Shown: piece after piece, positions 1 to 7,100 of the stretch
Position numbering within the stretch: position 1 is the stretch's first letter
Layout: every line of letters starts with the position of its first letter
Notes under the pieces: generated by a model
What the model was told of the DNA's origin: nothing
Databases searched by the model: none
The model's input: only the letters and a program-made list of their open reading frames with translations
IMG/VR virus record: IMGVR_UViG_3300026382_000012
Coordinates: 21,767 to 85,766 of that record
Reading direction: 5' to 3' (one strand)
DNA length: 64,000 nt
DNA from: a virus
Position numbers and translations under genes: made by a program

Positions 1-1
1 T

Positions 2-325
2 GTAATTAATTTTCAGAAATATTTGCGCTGGAATAAAGTCACAACGAAACATTTTAAACAGCTTAAAAAATATTTTACATTCTATTTTATAAATAGAGTA
101 GTTTCATATTTTAATATGATGGCTAGAAAATTTGATTTGCCGGTTATCAAAATAAGTGAATTAAATACTAGCAATATATCAGGCGAAATTAACGATAGAG
201 ATTTAAAAGCATGTCTAAATATGCTAAAAATAAACATTAACATAAGCAGAATAATTGAAAATAGAAATAAAAATAATAAAAATGTAATCGACGAAATAGA
301 GAAATATATACCAATTGTATTGTAA
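2..325 (+). CDS. Hypothetical protein, 5' end outside window
   Basis: The reading frame is open to the left edge of the window, so this is the C-terminal part of a longer protein. A TTG at 23 could serve as a start but has no ribosome binding site, so continuation from upstream is more likely. The visible part is Lys/Asn/Ile-rich without a recognisable domain. It ends IPIVL, and its stop lies directly before a copy of the AACTACTTTAAAGGAG linker that feeds the next gene. Function unknown. Confidence 0.6.
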   Translation, partial: VINFQKYLRWNKVTTKHFKQLKKYFTFYFINRVVSYFNMMARKFDLPVIKISELNTSNISGEINDRDLKACLNMLKININISRIIENRNKNNKNVIDEIEKYIPIVL

Positions 326-341
326 AACTACTTTAAAGGAG
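326..341 (+). repeat. Cassette linker / ribosome binding site copy 1
   Basis: AACTACTTTAAAGGAG, just after the stop of the partial first gene and 6 bases before GTG 348. AAAGGAG is the Shine-Dalgarno part; AACTACTTT is conserved beyond it. Confidence 0.8.
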
Positions 342-347
342 ACGGAA

Positions 348-827
348 GTGCAAGTAAAATTCGACGTGTTTGTTAAAGGAGATCAAGTACATGTATATCC
401 TTATATCGAATTCGAGAAGAAGTTATTATTTATCAAATATAAACAAAGATACGATTTGTTAGAAAGCGATAATATAGATAGCAACTATATGTATATGCCG
501 GCTGATGTTATAGAAAAAATTACTAATAATCGTAACGATATTCTTAAAATAAACGCACTGAATATCGAATTCTTAAATATAGAATTAGATTTATATAGAT
601 TTTGGCATAGTAATAAAAATAGTTTATCTACAACAATCCGCGCGGATATTCCTATAGAAACAAATGTTAAGCAGATAAGCAAAGATATAAAGAAGATAAA
701 AAAGTATATAACCAAATGGTTCAACAAACAATTAGATAGATTACATAAAAGATATCAAGATGAATTGGAAAAGGAAGATTATATTAAAAAATTTGAGGAT
801 GCTTTGAAGAAAGCAATTAAAGAATAA
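348..827 (+). CDS. Hypothetical protein (159 aa)
   Basis: The start is taken as GTG at 348, because the linker sequence AAAGGAG ends 6 bases before it. The longer frame from a TTG at 315 would translate the ribosome binding site itself. The C-terminal third is highly charged and probably helical (KDIKKIKKYITKWFNKQLDR onward). No family is recognised. It belongs to the plus-strand accessory cluster and follows the partial gene at the window edge. Confidence 0.7.
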   Translation: MQVKFDVFVKGDQVHVYPYIEFEKKLLFIKYKQRYDLLESDNIDSNYMYMPADVIEKITNNRNDILKINALNIEFLNIELDLYRFWHSNKNSLSTTIRADIPIETNVKQISKDIKKIKKYITKWFNKQLDRLHKRYQDELEKEDYIKKFEDALKKAIKE

Positions 828-930
828 AATAATTGGGATATAAAACAATTTAAATTATAGATAGTGTAACTATTAAAAACATTACCTAGTATTCTTATGG
901 TATATTCAAACAACTTAAAGGAAGCGCAAG

Positions 931-1638
931 ATGAAGCTAACTATAAAACTTGATATTAACGGTATACATATACATGGTGATATAGGATTAATGAAACAAT
1001 TAAATAACGATTTATATAAATATGTTAATAGCATTATAAATAATAAATACTCTTTCGGCACAATAGTAGAAATATATGATAGTACATTCAAAGTAAGTTA
1101 TAAAAAGTTCTCGATATTTAGTGTATACAGAAATGTAGAAGACTTTAGTAACAAAATAAATAGATATTTGTCTATACTAAATACACTAGCATATATTAAT
1201 ATTGTTAAAAATAACAGCAACATTGAAGATATTGAATTTGATCTGTTAGATAAAGTTGTTAGAATCAATAATAATAATGACGCTCAAATTCAAATAGAAG
1301 ATTTAACAAAAGAAAGTATAATTATAAGATATTTTCATAATTTAATTTTAATTTATGAAGATAACAAATATGATTTGCATAAAATTACAGAATATATAAA
1401 TGAGCTTTATTCATCTGTACATAAAAATATTTATTCAAAATATTTAACCATAATCTCGGAACAAGAAAACGCAATATTTGAGATATTAACTCTTAATGTT
1501 GAAGATTTAACTTATAGAAAATATAGATTGGTCGATAACATATACGATGCAGTTATACATGGTATTTTAGGTGTATTATTTAACGATAATAAAATATTAA
1601 AAGAATTAGCGAATTTGCATAAATTGAAACTATTTTAA
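931..1638 (+). CDS. Hypothetical accessory protein (235 aa)
   Basis: ATG start preceded by AACTTAAAGGAAG, a degenerate copy of the cluster linker. The size (about 235 aa), Ile/Asn/Lys/Tyr-rich composition and C-terminal ending KLKLF match many proteins of the 17-36 kb array. The segment LILIYEDNKY resembles LLLIYN-type strands in the array proteins at 32635 and 34252. The last codons (AAA CTA TTT TAA) are the first half of the next linker, so stop and downstream ribosome binding site overlap. Function unknown. Confidence 0.7.
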   Translation: MKLTIKLDINGIHIHGDIGLMKQLNNDLYKYVNSIINNKYSFGTIVEIYDSTFKVSYKKFSIFSVYRNVEDFSNKINRYLSILNTLAYINIVKNNSNIEDIEFDLLDKVVRINNNNDAQIQIEDLTKESIIIRYFHNLILIYEDNKYDLHKITEYINELYSSVHKNIYSKYLTIISEQENAIFEILTLNVEDLTYRKYRLVDNIYDAVIHGILGVLFNDNKILKELANLHKLKLF

Positions 1639-1644
1639 AGGAGG
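1628..1644 (+). repeat. Cassette linker copy (overlaps upstream stop)
   Basis: AACTATTTTAAAGGAGG; the TAA inside it stops the gene ending at 1638, and AAAGGAGG serves ATG 1655. Confidence 0.8.
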
Positions 1645-1654
1645 TAATTAAATC

Positions 1655-2377
1655 ATGAAGTGTTTGGAATGTAAAGGTGATTTAAAACTATACGGTGCCG
1701 CTGCTAGAAAATCACATAATAAATATTACTTAACATCCCTATGCTATATTTGTGAAAACTGCAATAAAATGAACATTTTTTCAACTAGACCAAAAATCAT
1801 ACCGAATTTAGATATTAACTTAATTTACATACCTTTTATGAAAGAGTTAGATCATATTAAAATATTGTTTCCTGCTAACAGAATTATTATACATGGTATT
1901 GATAAAAAAGATAAAGAGATTACTGTGCCTATGGCGTATGACACAAAAAATTTAGTCAATATTATCAATAACTTTAATCTTAATGATTTAGATTTGCAAT
2001 ATATCGACCCAGAATATAAATGTCTCAATTGTGGGTCAAGAGAACACAGAATTAATGGAATTAATATAAATATTTCTAAGAATTTTACAATTACACGGGC
2101 GATAATTAAATGTTCTAAATGTAAACAATCAAAAACATATAATTTTTATGATTCACCTATTCAAATACCACATATAGATATTATTAAGCAGAAGTACGAA
2201 AAATATGTTTCAAAATTAGATAAATATTGTATTTATTTATCAAATATGGGAAATGTAATATTATATGGACAAGATATAAATACAAGTTATAGACTGAGAT
2301 ATATCTTATACAAGTATAATAGAGATGAATACAACAATATTTTATTGCAAATTTATAGGCGCATAAAACTACTTTAA
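1655..2377 (+). CDS. Protein with two zinc-ribbon-like modules (240 aa)
   Basis: Two four-cysteine modules are visible. The first uses CLEC at the N-terminus with CYICENC about 25 residues on. The second uses CLNCGS with CSKCK in the middle of the protein. Each looks like a treble-clef or zinc-ribbon metal site, suggesting nucleic-acid or protein binding; this is inference. The C-terminus RRIKLL is encoded by the start of the next linker (AAACTACTTTAAAGGAGG). Strong ribosome binding site AAAGGAGG before ATG 1655. Confidence 0.7.
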   Translation: MKCLECKGDLKLYGAAARKSHNKYYLTSLCYICENCNKMNIFSTRPKIIPNLDINLIYIPFMKELDHIKILFPANRIIIHGIDKKDKEITVPMAYDTKNLVNIINNFNLNDLDLQYIDPEYKCLNCGSREHRINGININISKNFTITRAIIKCSKCKQSKTYNFYDSPIQIPHIDIIKQKYEKYVSKLDKYCIYLSNMGNVILYGQDINTSYRLRYILYKYNRDEYNNILLQIYRRIKLL

Positions 2378-2383
2378 AGGAGG
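2367..2383 (+). repeat. Cassette linker copy (overlaps upstream stop)
   Basis: Exact AACTACTTTAAAGGAGG. Its TAA ends the zinc-ribbon gene, and GGAGG serves the lytic transglycosylase start at 2388. Confidence 0.85.
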
Positions 2384-2387
2384 CACA

Positions 2388-3077
2388 ATGAAAAAAATCG
2401 ACGTAGAAGAAGTTTTTATTGCGATAATTTTATGCGGTGTAATGTTATTTGCATCTGTAATATTCATATCAGTATCAATTAATGAACAAAAAGTCACAAG
2501 ATGTAAAGTAAAGGAAATAGAAACTAAAATTAGCAAAATAGAAGATATTGATAGAAGAATTAAAGATATCAATAAGAAAATTGATAATGTTGAAAAGAAG
2601 GTAGATAGCATAAATAAAAAGATTGATAAGTTTAATCATATTGCTAATAATATAGCTGCGATAATTAAACATGTTAATAATAAAATCGATAATAAAACCG
2701 CAAATATAATAGCATATAATATTATAGAGGCATCTCTCAAATATAAAGTGCCTATTGAATATATAATTTCTGTTATGTGGGTTGAATCTCATTTCAACCC
2801 ACATGCTTATAATAAGAGAACTAAATGTATCGGTTTAATGCAAGTAAATCCAAATATTTGGATATCAAACAATGAATTAAGTATTTTACTATACGGCATA
2901 AGAACTAATATTATGGTAGGTACATATATATTAAGATATTATTATGATAACTATGGTAACTGGAAAGATGCTATTATAGCATATTATGGTATGTCAACAT
3001 ATGCAAAGGAATATTATGTTAAAAAAGTATTATGGAAAGTGAAATGGGTAAAAAAGAAATTAGTTCAAAAAAGTTAA
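2388..3077 (+). CDS. Membrane-anchored lytic transglycosylase (SLT fold)
   Basis: N-terminal transmembrane anchor (about residues 9-30), then a long coiled coil (about 40-105), then a C-terminal SLT/goose-lysozyme-like domain. The domain has the hallmark ESHFNPHAYN...GLMQVNP; Glu133 is the expected catalytic residue. Such enzymes cleave the glycan of peptidoglycan. An inside-anchored enzyme on a coiled-coil stalk suits host lysis or local wall opening rather than a virion part; that is inference. It starts 5 bases after the linker's GGAGG. A second SLT domain lies in the tape measure protein at 48865-53496. Confidence 0.85.
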   Translation: MKKIDVEEVFIAIILCGVMLFASVIFISVSINEQKVTRCKVKEIETKISKIEDIDRRIKDINKKIDNVEKKVDSINKKIDKFNHIANNIAAIIKHVNNKIDNKTANIIAYNIIEASLKYKVPIEYIISVMWVESHFNPHAYNKRTKCIGLMQVNPNIWISNNELSILLYGIRTNIMVGTYILRYYYDNYGNWKDAIIAYYGMSTYAKEYYVKKVLWKVKWVKKKLVQKS

Positions 3078-3094
3078 TACTACCTTAAAGGAGG
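3078..3094 (+). repeat. Cassette linker copy
   Basis: TACTACCTTAAAGGAGG, two mismatches to the consensus, directly after the stop at 3077 and before ATG 3100. Confidence 0.7.
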
Positions 3095-3099
3095 CCAGA

Positions 3100-3972
3100 A
3101 TGATCAAACTAGATAGAGAAATAGTTTTTAGAAAACTTAAAGAACTTCCTACACTTTCTAAAGTTGAAATAGGTTGGGGGTTATGTTCTAAACAACCAGA
3201 TATAACAATTAATGGTAAACTATATGAAATTCCTCGGGATTTACATAAAGAACTTTATTCATCTGAATCGCCAATTAGTATAGGTAATGGAAGATATTTA
3301 CTATCCTATAAAAAATGTTTAAAGATTCGAAAATTTGTTATAGTAGATAAAAAATTAAGCAACTGGAAATATATAGGTGAGTTATCACATATATCTTCAT
3401 GGGGGCGTGATATAAATGATGAAGTATTTGACTGTCATATTCAACATTTATTTCTATTTCTAAATTTGGAAAGAAGACACGGTGATGTACTTCTAATTGA
3501 TAACAATATTCTTGTTATAAACGATTGTGCGAAATTTCGTATATTTTATCCAGAAATAGTAAATCTGAAAGATTTACTTTATAATAAATTTCCGCCACCT
3601 CCAAATGATGGTAAATTAGTATTTAAGGAAATTACTATTCAACCCCCTAAAAAACTTTTAAACAAATGGATACAACAAGTATGTAATACACATGGTATAA
3701 TGCCAGAAAATTGGAAGAAATATGGTAGAATAGTTAGAAAAGTACAAAGAAAAGCAGAATTATATGCTGCATGGAAATTATTAAGAAAAGGTAAACAAGT
3801 ATATCTTCCTAGTCATATAGTTTATTACGATGATGAAGCTAATTTGCATACATATTGTTTAGTAGGAACTCCAGCTATAAGAGGAGTATTTATTGCTGAA
3901 AAAGAAGATTATATTTTCGATATCTTCTCTACGAAAGAACCTGTTTATAAAATAAAAACTTCAGTGCTCTAA
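3100..3972 (+). CDS. Hypothetical protein (290 aa)
   Basis: ATG with ribosome binding site AAAGGAGG. It is less Asn/Ile-biased than the array proteins and contains several Trp, Cys and His residues plus a run of four prolines near the middle (KFPPPPNDGK). No domain recognised. It is the last plus-strand gene before IS607-type element 1, which has inserted into the linker directly after its stop codon. Any gene once following it in this operon is now separated or lost. Confidence 0.7.
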   Translation: MIKLDREIVFRKLKELPTLSKVEIGWGLCSKQPDITINGKLYEIPRDLHKELYSSESPISIGNGRYLLSYKKCLKIRKFVIVDKKLSNWKYIGELSHISSWGRDINDEVFDCHIQHLFLFLNLERRHGDVLLIDNNILVINDCAKFRIFYPEIVNLKDLLYNKFPPPPNDGKLVFKEITIQPPKKLLNKWIQQVCNTHGIMPENWKKYGRIVRKVQRKAELYAAWKLLRKGKQVYLPSHIVYYDDEANLHTYCLVGTPAIRGVFIAEKEDYIFDIFSTKEPVYKIKTSVL

Positions 3973-3980
3973 CTACTTTA
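3971..3980 (+). repeat. Cassette linker copy truncated by IS607-type element 1
   Basis: AACTACTTTA follows the stop of the gene at 3100-3972 exactly as in intact linkers. The expected AAGGAGG is replaced by the right-end hairpin of element 1. Confidence 0.75.
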
Positions 3981-4100
3981 TGCTCCTCCATTCCTACTTA
4001 AACTTATTAAAAATTAAGTAGGAATTTTGGAGCACGGAGATTCATAAAGAACCTCATTACTACCCACTATCCCTTTAGATAGGGATTCGTGGGATACCTT
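3980..4100 (-). ncRNA. Predicted TnpB omega-RNA (reRNA) scaffold, element 1
   Basis: On the minus strand, a nested stem at 4063-4093 (outer CCCAC/GTGGG, inner ATCCC/GGGAT) is followed by GTAGTAATG. A long terminal hairpin then spans 3980-4035 (GTGCTCC...GGAGCAT outside, ATTCCTACTTAA/TTAAGTAGGAAT inside). Elements 2 and 3 have the same order of stem, GTAGT-like strand and terminal hairpin. In TnpB systems the guide is the flank after the right end; here it would begin AAAGTAGTTAGAGCACTG. The scaffold overlaps the 3' end of tnpB, as is usual. Confidence 0.65.
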
Positions 4101-5474
4101 TAAAAGTAGGTTATATAATGAACTCTGAATATCAGACATAAATATTCTTATAGGTCTCGCTAACTTATCCAGCCAAATATTAAAAGGCAAACAATTAACT
4201 ATATCCTTTCTGACTTTCTTAATGATGTTCAAAGCGCCGTTGCAATCGGCATTCCAGATTTTATTAAGTTTTAAATCTTTGAAAAGACCTCTTTTTATTC
4301 TCTTGCCGTTATAAGATTCTTTCTTTGATGGTTGTTCAGTTAAAGCTGAACATTTAGATGTATAAGATTCATCTACTTCCACAACTTTAATACCGAATTT
4401 CTCACATTTGTATTTTAATTGCTCAATTAACATTCTAAAAGGCAAATAAACAAAATTTTGATTTGTTCTATCACCCAAATTAATTTCTTGTTTACTTTCA
4501 ATTGCAGATTTACCTATTATAACATGCTTAATACCAAATAATAGAAATAAGGTAACTAATTTGGATGTAATTTGATGGAACATACTTTTAATTCTTCTTG
4601 CTCTATAACGTTCTAATTTACGCCTCAATATTTTATTTTCTCTTGATTGTAACTCAGCTTTGATTTTATTATACCATTGATTAAACGACTTAAACTCTTT
4701 ACCATTAATTATTAATGACTTAAATTCTGGATGATTGGAAACAATAGTCATGAGATTATCTAGTCCTAAATCTATACCAGCTACATATTTATCGTTCTTT
4801 ATATTAGATAATTTAGGAATGTGTATTTTATATACTACCTGTATGTAATAGTCGTCTAATTTCTTAACAACTCTCACAGAAGTGATTTTTTCCTCAAAAT
4901 ATTTAGGTAATTTGATTTTAATATTGGATTTTTTTGAATTTAATTTTAGTTGTATTACTCTACCTTTAGCTGATTCTATAATTTTAAATACTAAACTGCT
5001 AAATTCAATAGAGCAATTATTGACTCTTTCTATTTTCTTTGGTATTGGTGGTTTTGGCGGTGATTTAAATTTTGTTGGGTCTTTCTTATATTCATGAATA
5101 GCGGCGAAATATGATTTATAATTATTTGCTATTTCTTTGATTAATGCTTGAAATAAAGCATTGCCTAAATATTCTTTAATATTCTTTAGTTGTATATACA
5201 ATTGTTTGTTTATACTGTCTGTTAATAATTCAGTTTCATATTGTTTCTTGAGTGAGATTTTCTTACTATAATCGCCACGGTTATAAATTTTACCAGTAAA
5301 TAGTAAATTAAGATTTTGCAATGTTATACCTATTTTGACAAAAAATTTAAAATTTCTATTGATTAATAAATAAAACATATTCTTTGCATGGACATATGTC
5401 TTACATAACTTCATAACTTTCTTCTTTCTATCACCTCGAATTCTGATTTCCAGAATATGGTTGATTGTCTTCAC
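4014..5474 (-). CDS. tnpB: TnpB RNA-guided nuclease, element 1
   Basis: TnpB family, 486 aa. RuvC-I motif GIDLGLDNL with Asp235, the conserved KSFNQWYNK segment, basic ERYRARRIKSMFHQITSK, INLGDRTNQNF, and RuvC-III NADCNGALNI with Asp410. The canonical RuvC-II glutamate position reads VIIGKS (Gly321), but Glu369 before YTS is conserved in all three copies here and may substitute. The zinc-finger CxxC pairs are missing, as in a known TnpB subfamily. GTG start at 5474 overlaps the recombinase remnant. About 60 C-terminal residues past NGALNIIKK are poorly conserved and run into the omega-RNA region. The frame is open over its whole length, so it may be active although the recombinase is dead. 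Confidence 0.9.
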   Translation of the reverse strand: MKTINHILEIRIRGDRKKKVMKLCKTYVHAKNMFYLLINRNFKFFVKIGITLQNLNLLFTGKIYNRGDYSKKISLKKQYETELLTDSINKQLYIQLKNIKEYLGNALFQALIKEIANNYKSYFAAIHEYKKDPTKFKSPPKPPIPKKIERVNNCSIEFSSLVFKIIESAKGRVIQLKLNSKKSNIKIKLPKYFEEKITSVRVVKKLDDYYIQVVYKIHIPKLSNIKNDKYVAGIDLGLDNLMTIVSNHPEFKSLIINGKEFKSFNQWYNKIKAELQSRENKILRRKLERYRARRIKSMFHQITSKLVTLFLLFGIKHVIIGKSAIESKQEINLGDRTNQNFVYLPFRMLIEQLKYKCEKFGIKVVEVDESYTSKCSALTEQPSKKESYNGKRIKRGLFKDLKLNKIWNADCNGALNIIKKVRKDIVNCLPFNIWLDKLARPIRIFMSDIQSSLYNLLLKVSHESLSKGIVGSNEVLYESPCSKIPT

Positions 5475-6077
5475 CTAATAACTCCTTTGCTTTCTGCTCT
5501 AATTCAGAAATTTTTTATAACTTCGCGCACCATATAATTTCATAGCGTAATAATGAATAAGATGAACTAATTCTTCAATTATATCTTTTGTAGTATCATC
5601 ATGATTATCAATCTGTGATATGACTATAAGTTCTACATCATGTAATTCACATAGTCTTTGTACTAGATCAAATCCAATTCTCGTAAGTCTATCTTTCGAA
5701 GCTATTATAACTTTATCTACAAGTTCATAACTTATTAGTTTAATTAATTCGGAAAATCCCTTTCTATTAAAATTAACAGATGAACCTACATCTGTTATAA
5801 TTTTGATTTTTCTAATGGTATTCCTAATTTATGACAAAATTGTTCGCAAAATTGAACCTGATTTTCTAAATGTTTTCTGTGACTTAGTCGAAACTCTAGC
5901 ATATATAATTGTATGTTTAGTTTGTAATTTGCCAAGCTGGTATAACTTACGAAGATGTTGTTCTGTATACCTTCTATGACCGCCTGGAGTGCGTTATGGC
6001 TGTAATAAATCATCGTATTTTCGCAATGTAGATATACTTAAACCTGTTAACTTACTAAATTCCTCCAAAGTATACAT
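5431..6077 (-). pseudogene. tnpA: IS607-type serine recombinase (TnpA) remnant, element 1
   Basis: From ATG 6077 the frame reads a MerR-like helix-turn-helix (EFSKLTGLSISTLRKYDDLL), then hits an in-frame TAA at LLQP*RTPGGHRRYTEQHL. The catalytic motif YARVSTKSQ is present. Frameshifts follow near HLENQVQFCEQFCHKLG, before GSSVNFNRKGFSELI, and near the C-terminus (ARSYKK). Element 3's intact copy aligns along the whole length, so these are true lesions. The element is therefore probably unable to move without help from another recombinase. Confidence 0.85.
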
Positions 6078-6191
6078 GATTCCTACTCCTTATTAATTTT
6101 TATAGTAGATTTTACTATCTTCTAATAGATTATTCACTATTTTTTTGTCTATTAATAGTACTGTTTTGTACTACATATAAGCAAAAATAAA

Positions 6192-6228
6192 AATACCTGG
6201 GGCGTATAAAAATACAACCCCAGGTATT
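6192..6228. terminator. Intrinsic terminator after tail tube gene
   Basis: AATACCTGGGG and CCCCAGGTATT form an 11-bp stem, flanked by A-rich sequence on the left and T-rich on the right, so it can work in both directions. It lies 10 bases beyond the tail tube stop. Confidence 0.8.
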
Positions 6229-6238
6229 TATTAATTTA

Positions 6239-7024
6239 TTAGCTACCTATCGGCGATACATTATCGGTAACATTAAGCAGATTAGCTATAAGATCATCAG
6301 CGCCAATTGAAGATTTATTATCAGACGCAAATTTATTAAGGAAATCTGCAGCTAATTGTTTTAAATCAGGTTTATAATCATCTGTTAATGGATATCCATC
6401 AAATCTATATGTATATGTCATTACAACTTCAGATTGACCTGCAAGGTCATCATCTAGTGCATTTGATTGATCGTCTTGCGGTACTATACCTGGATACGCC
6501 CAAACATTTTCTATATGTTTAGGTGTAAATGTAGAAAATGCATTACCAGTTGTATATCTATTCATCGCGCCGATAGGCTTTGTTTTAATTACTATCATAT
6601 TTCCTTTATATTCTTTAGGAGTAAATTCATTTAGTGCAGACATGCCTGTATATGGATCAAATAACATATTAATCCATTTACTATGAATTCTCCATATTGG
6701 AGAATCTTGGTAATCATAATATGTTACAGAGATATCTCTGGAAAATGTAGAACCTGCGGCGTAAGAATGTTGTACGCCGCCCATAGCATTAAGATCAATC
6801 AAATTAAGTGTTTTCGAATGCGGTGTAAAATTAGTAGCTGTAGCTGAAATCCATTTTCTAGCAAATTCTCTTTCCTGATCATTAAAAATACCATCAGGAA
6901 GATCTATAATAACAAAGAAATATCCTTTTATTTTTGGATGTATTGCAGATTTACCTATATTAGCTCTTGTAATTACATCTGGACTATTAGTACCAATTAC
7001 ATTAATAAGTTCATCATATGCCAT
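6239..7024 (-). CDS. Tail tube protein (myovirus)
   Basis: Placed directly downstream of the tail sheath gene, as in T4-like phages (sheath gp18, tube gp19). The 261-aa product has the tube-type pattern: an early strand block (GYFFVIIDLP), a central ISVTYYDYQDSPIWRIHSKW segment, then IVIKTKPIGAMNRYTTGNAF and a late YTYRFDGYPL strand. The 58187-59053 protein repeats this order. ATG with ribosome binding site AGGAG. A strong hairpin lies between it and the sheath and another follows it, so it may be transcribed as a separately terminated unit. Confidence 0.75.
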   Translation of the reverse strand: MAYDELINVIGTNSPDVITRANIGKSAIHPKIKGYFFVIIDLPDGIFNDQEREFARKWISATATNFTPHSKTLNLIDLNAMGGVQHSYAAGSTFSRDISVTYYDYQDSPIWRIHSKWINMLFDPYTGMSALNEFTPKEYKGNMIVIKTKPIGAMNRYTTGNAFSTFTPKHIENVWAYPGIVPQDDQSNALDDDLAGQSEVVMTYTYRFDGYPLTDDYKPDLKQLAADFLNKFASDNKSSIGADDLIANLLNVTDNVSPIGS

Positions 7025-7061
7025 GATTCGTGGCTCCTAATTTTAAAATTATTAAGGAATA

Positions 7062-7084
7062 GGGCGGGAATATTATTCCCGCCC
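7062..7084 (-). terminator. Hairpin between sheath and tube genes
   Basis: GGGCGGGAA and TTCCCGCCC pair around a short loop, followed by an A/T-rich stretch. It lies between the sheath stop and the tube ribosome binding site, consistent with attenuation or message processing. Confidence 0.7.
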
Positions 7085-7100
7085 GAAATACAAAATTAAA

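Larger units (their letters stand above)
3980..6110 (-). mobile_element. IS607-type element 1 (serine recombinase remnant + TnpB)
   Basis: Reading on the minus strand: a decayed MerR-like/serine recombinase gene, an overlapping TnpB gene, and a structured omega-RNA end. The right boundary is placed at 3980, where the terminal hairpin arm GGAGCAT ends and the linker remnant AAAGTAGTT begins. The same geometry is seen in element 3. IS607 elements lack terminal inverted repeats, so the left boundary is only approximate (between 6078 and about 6190). Confidence 0.8.
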
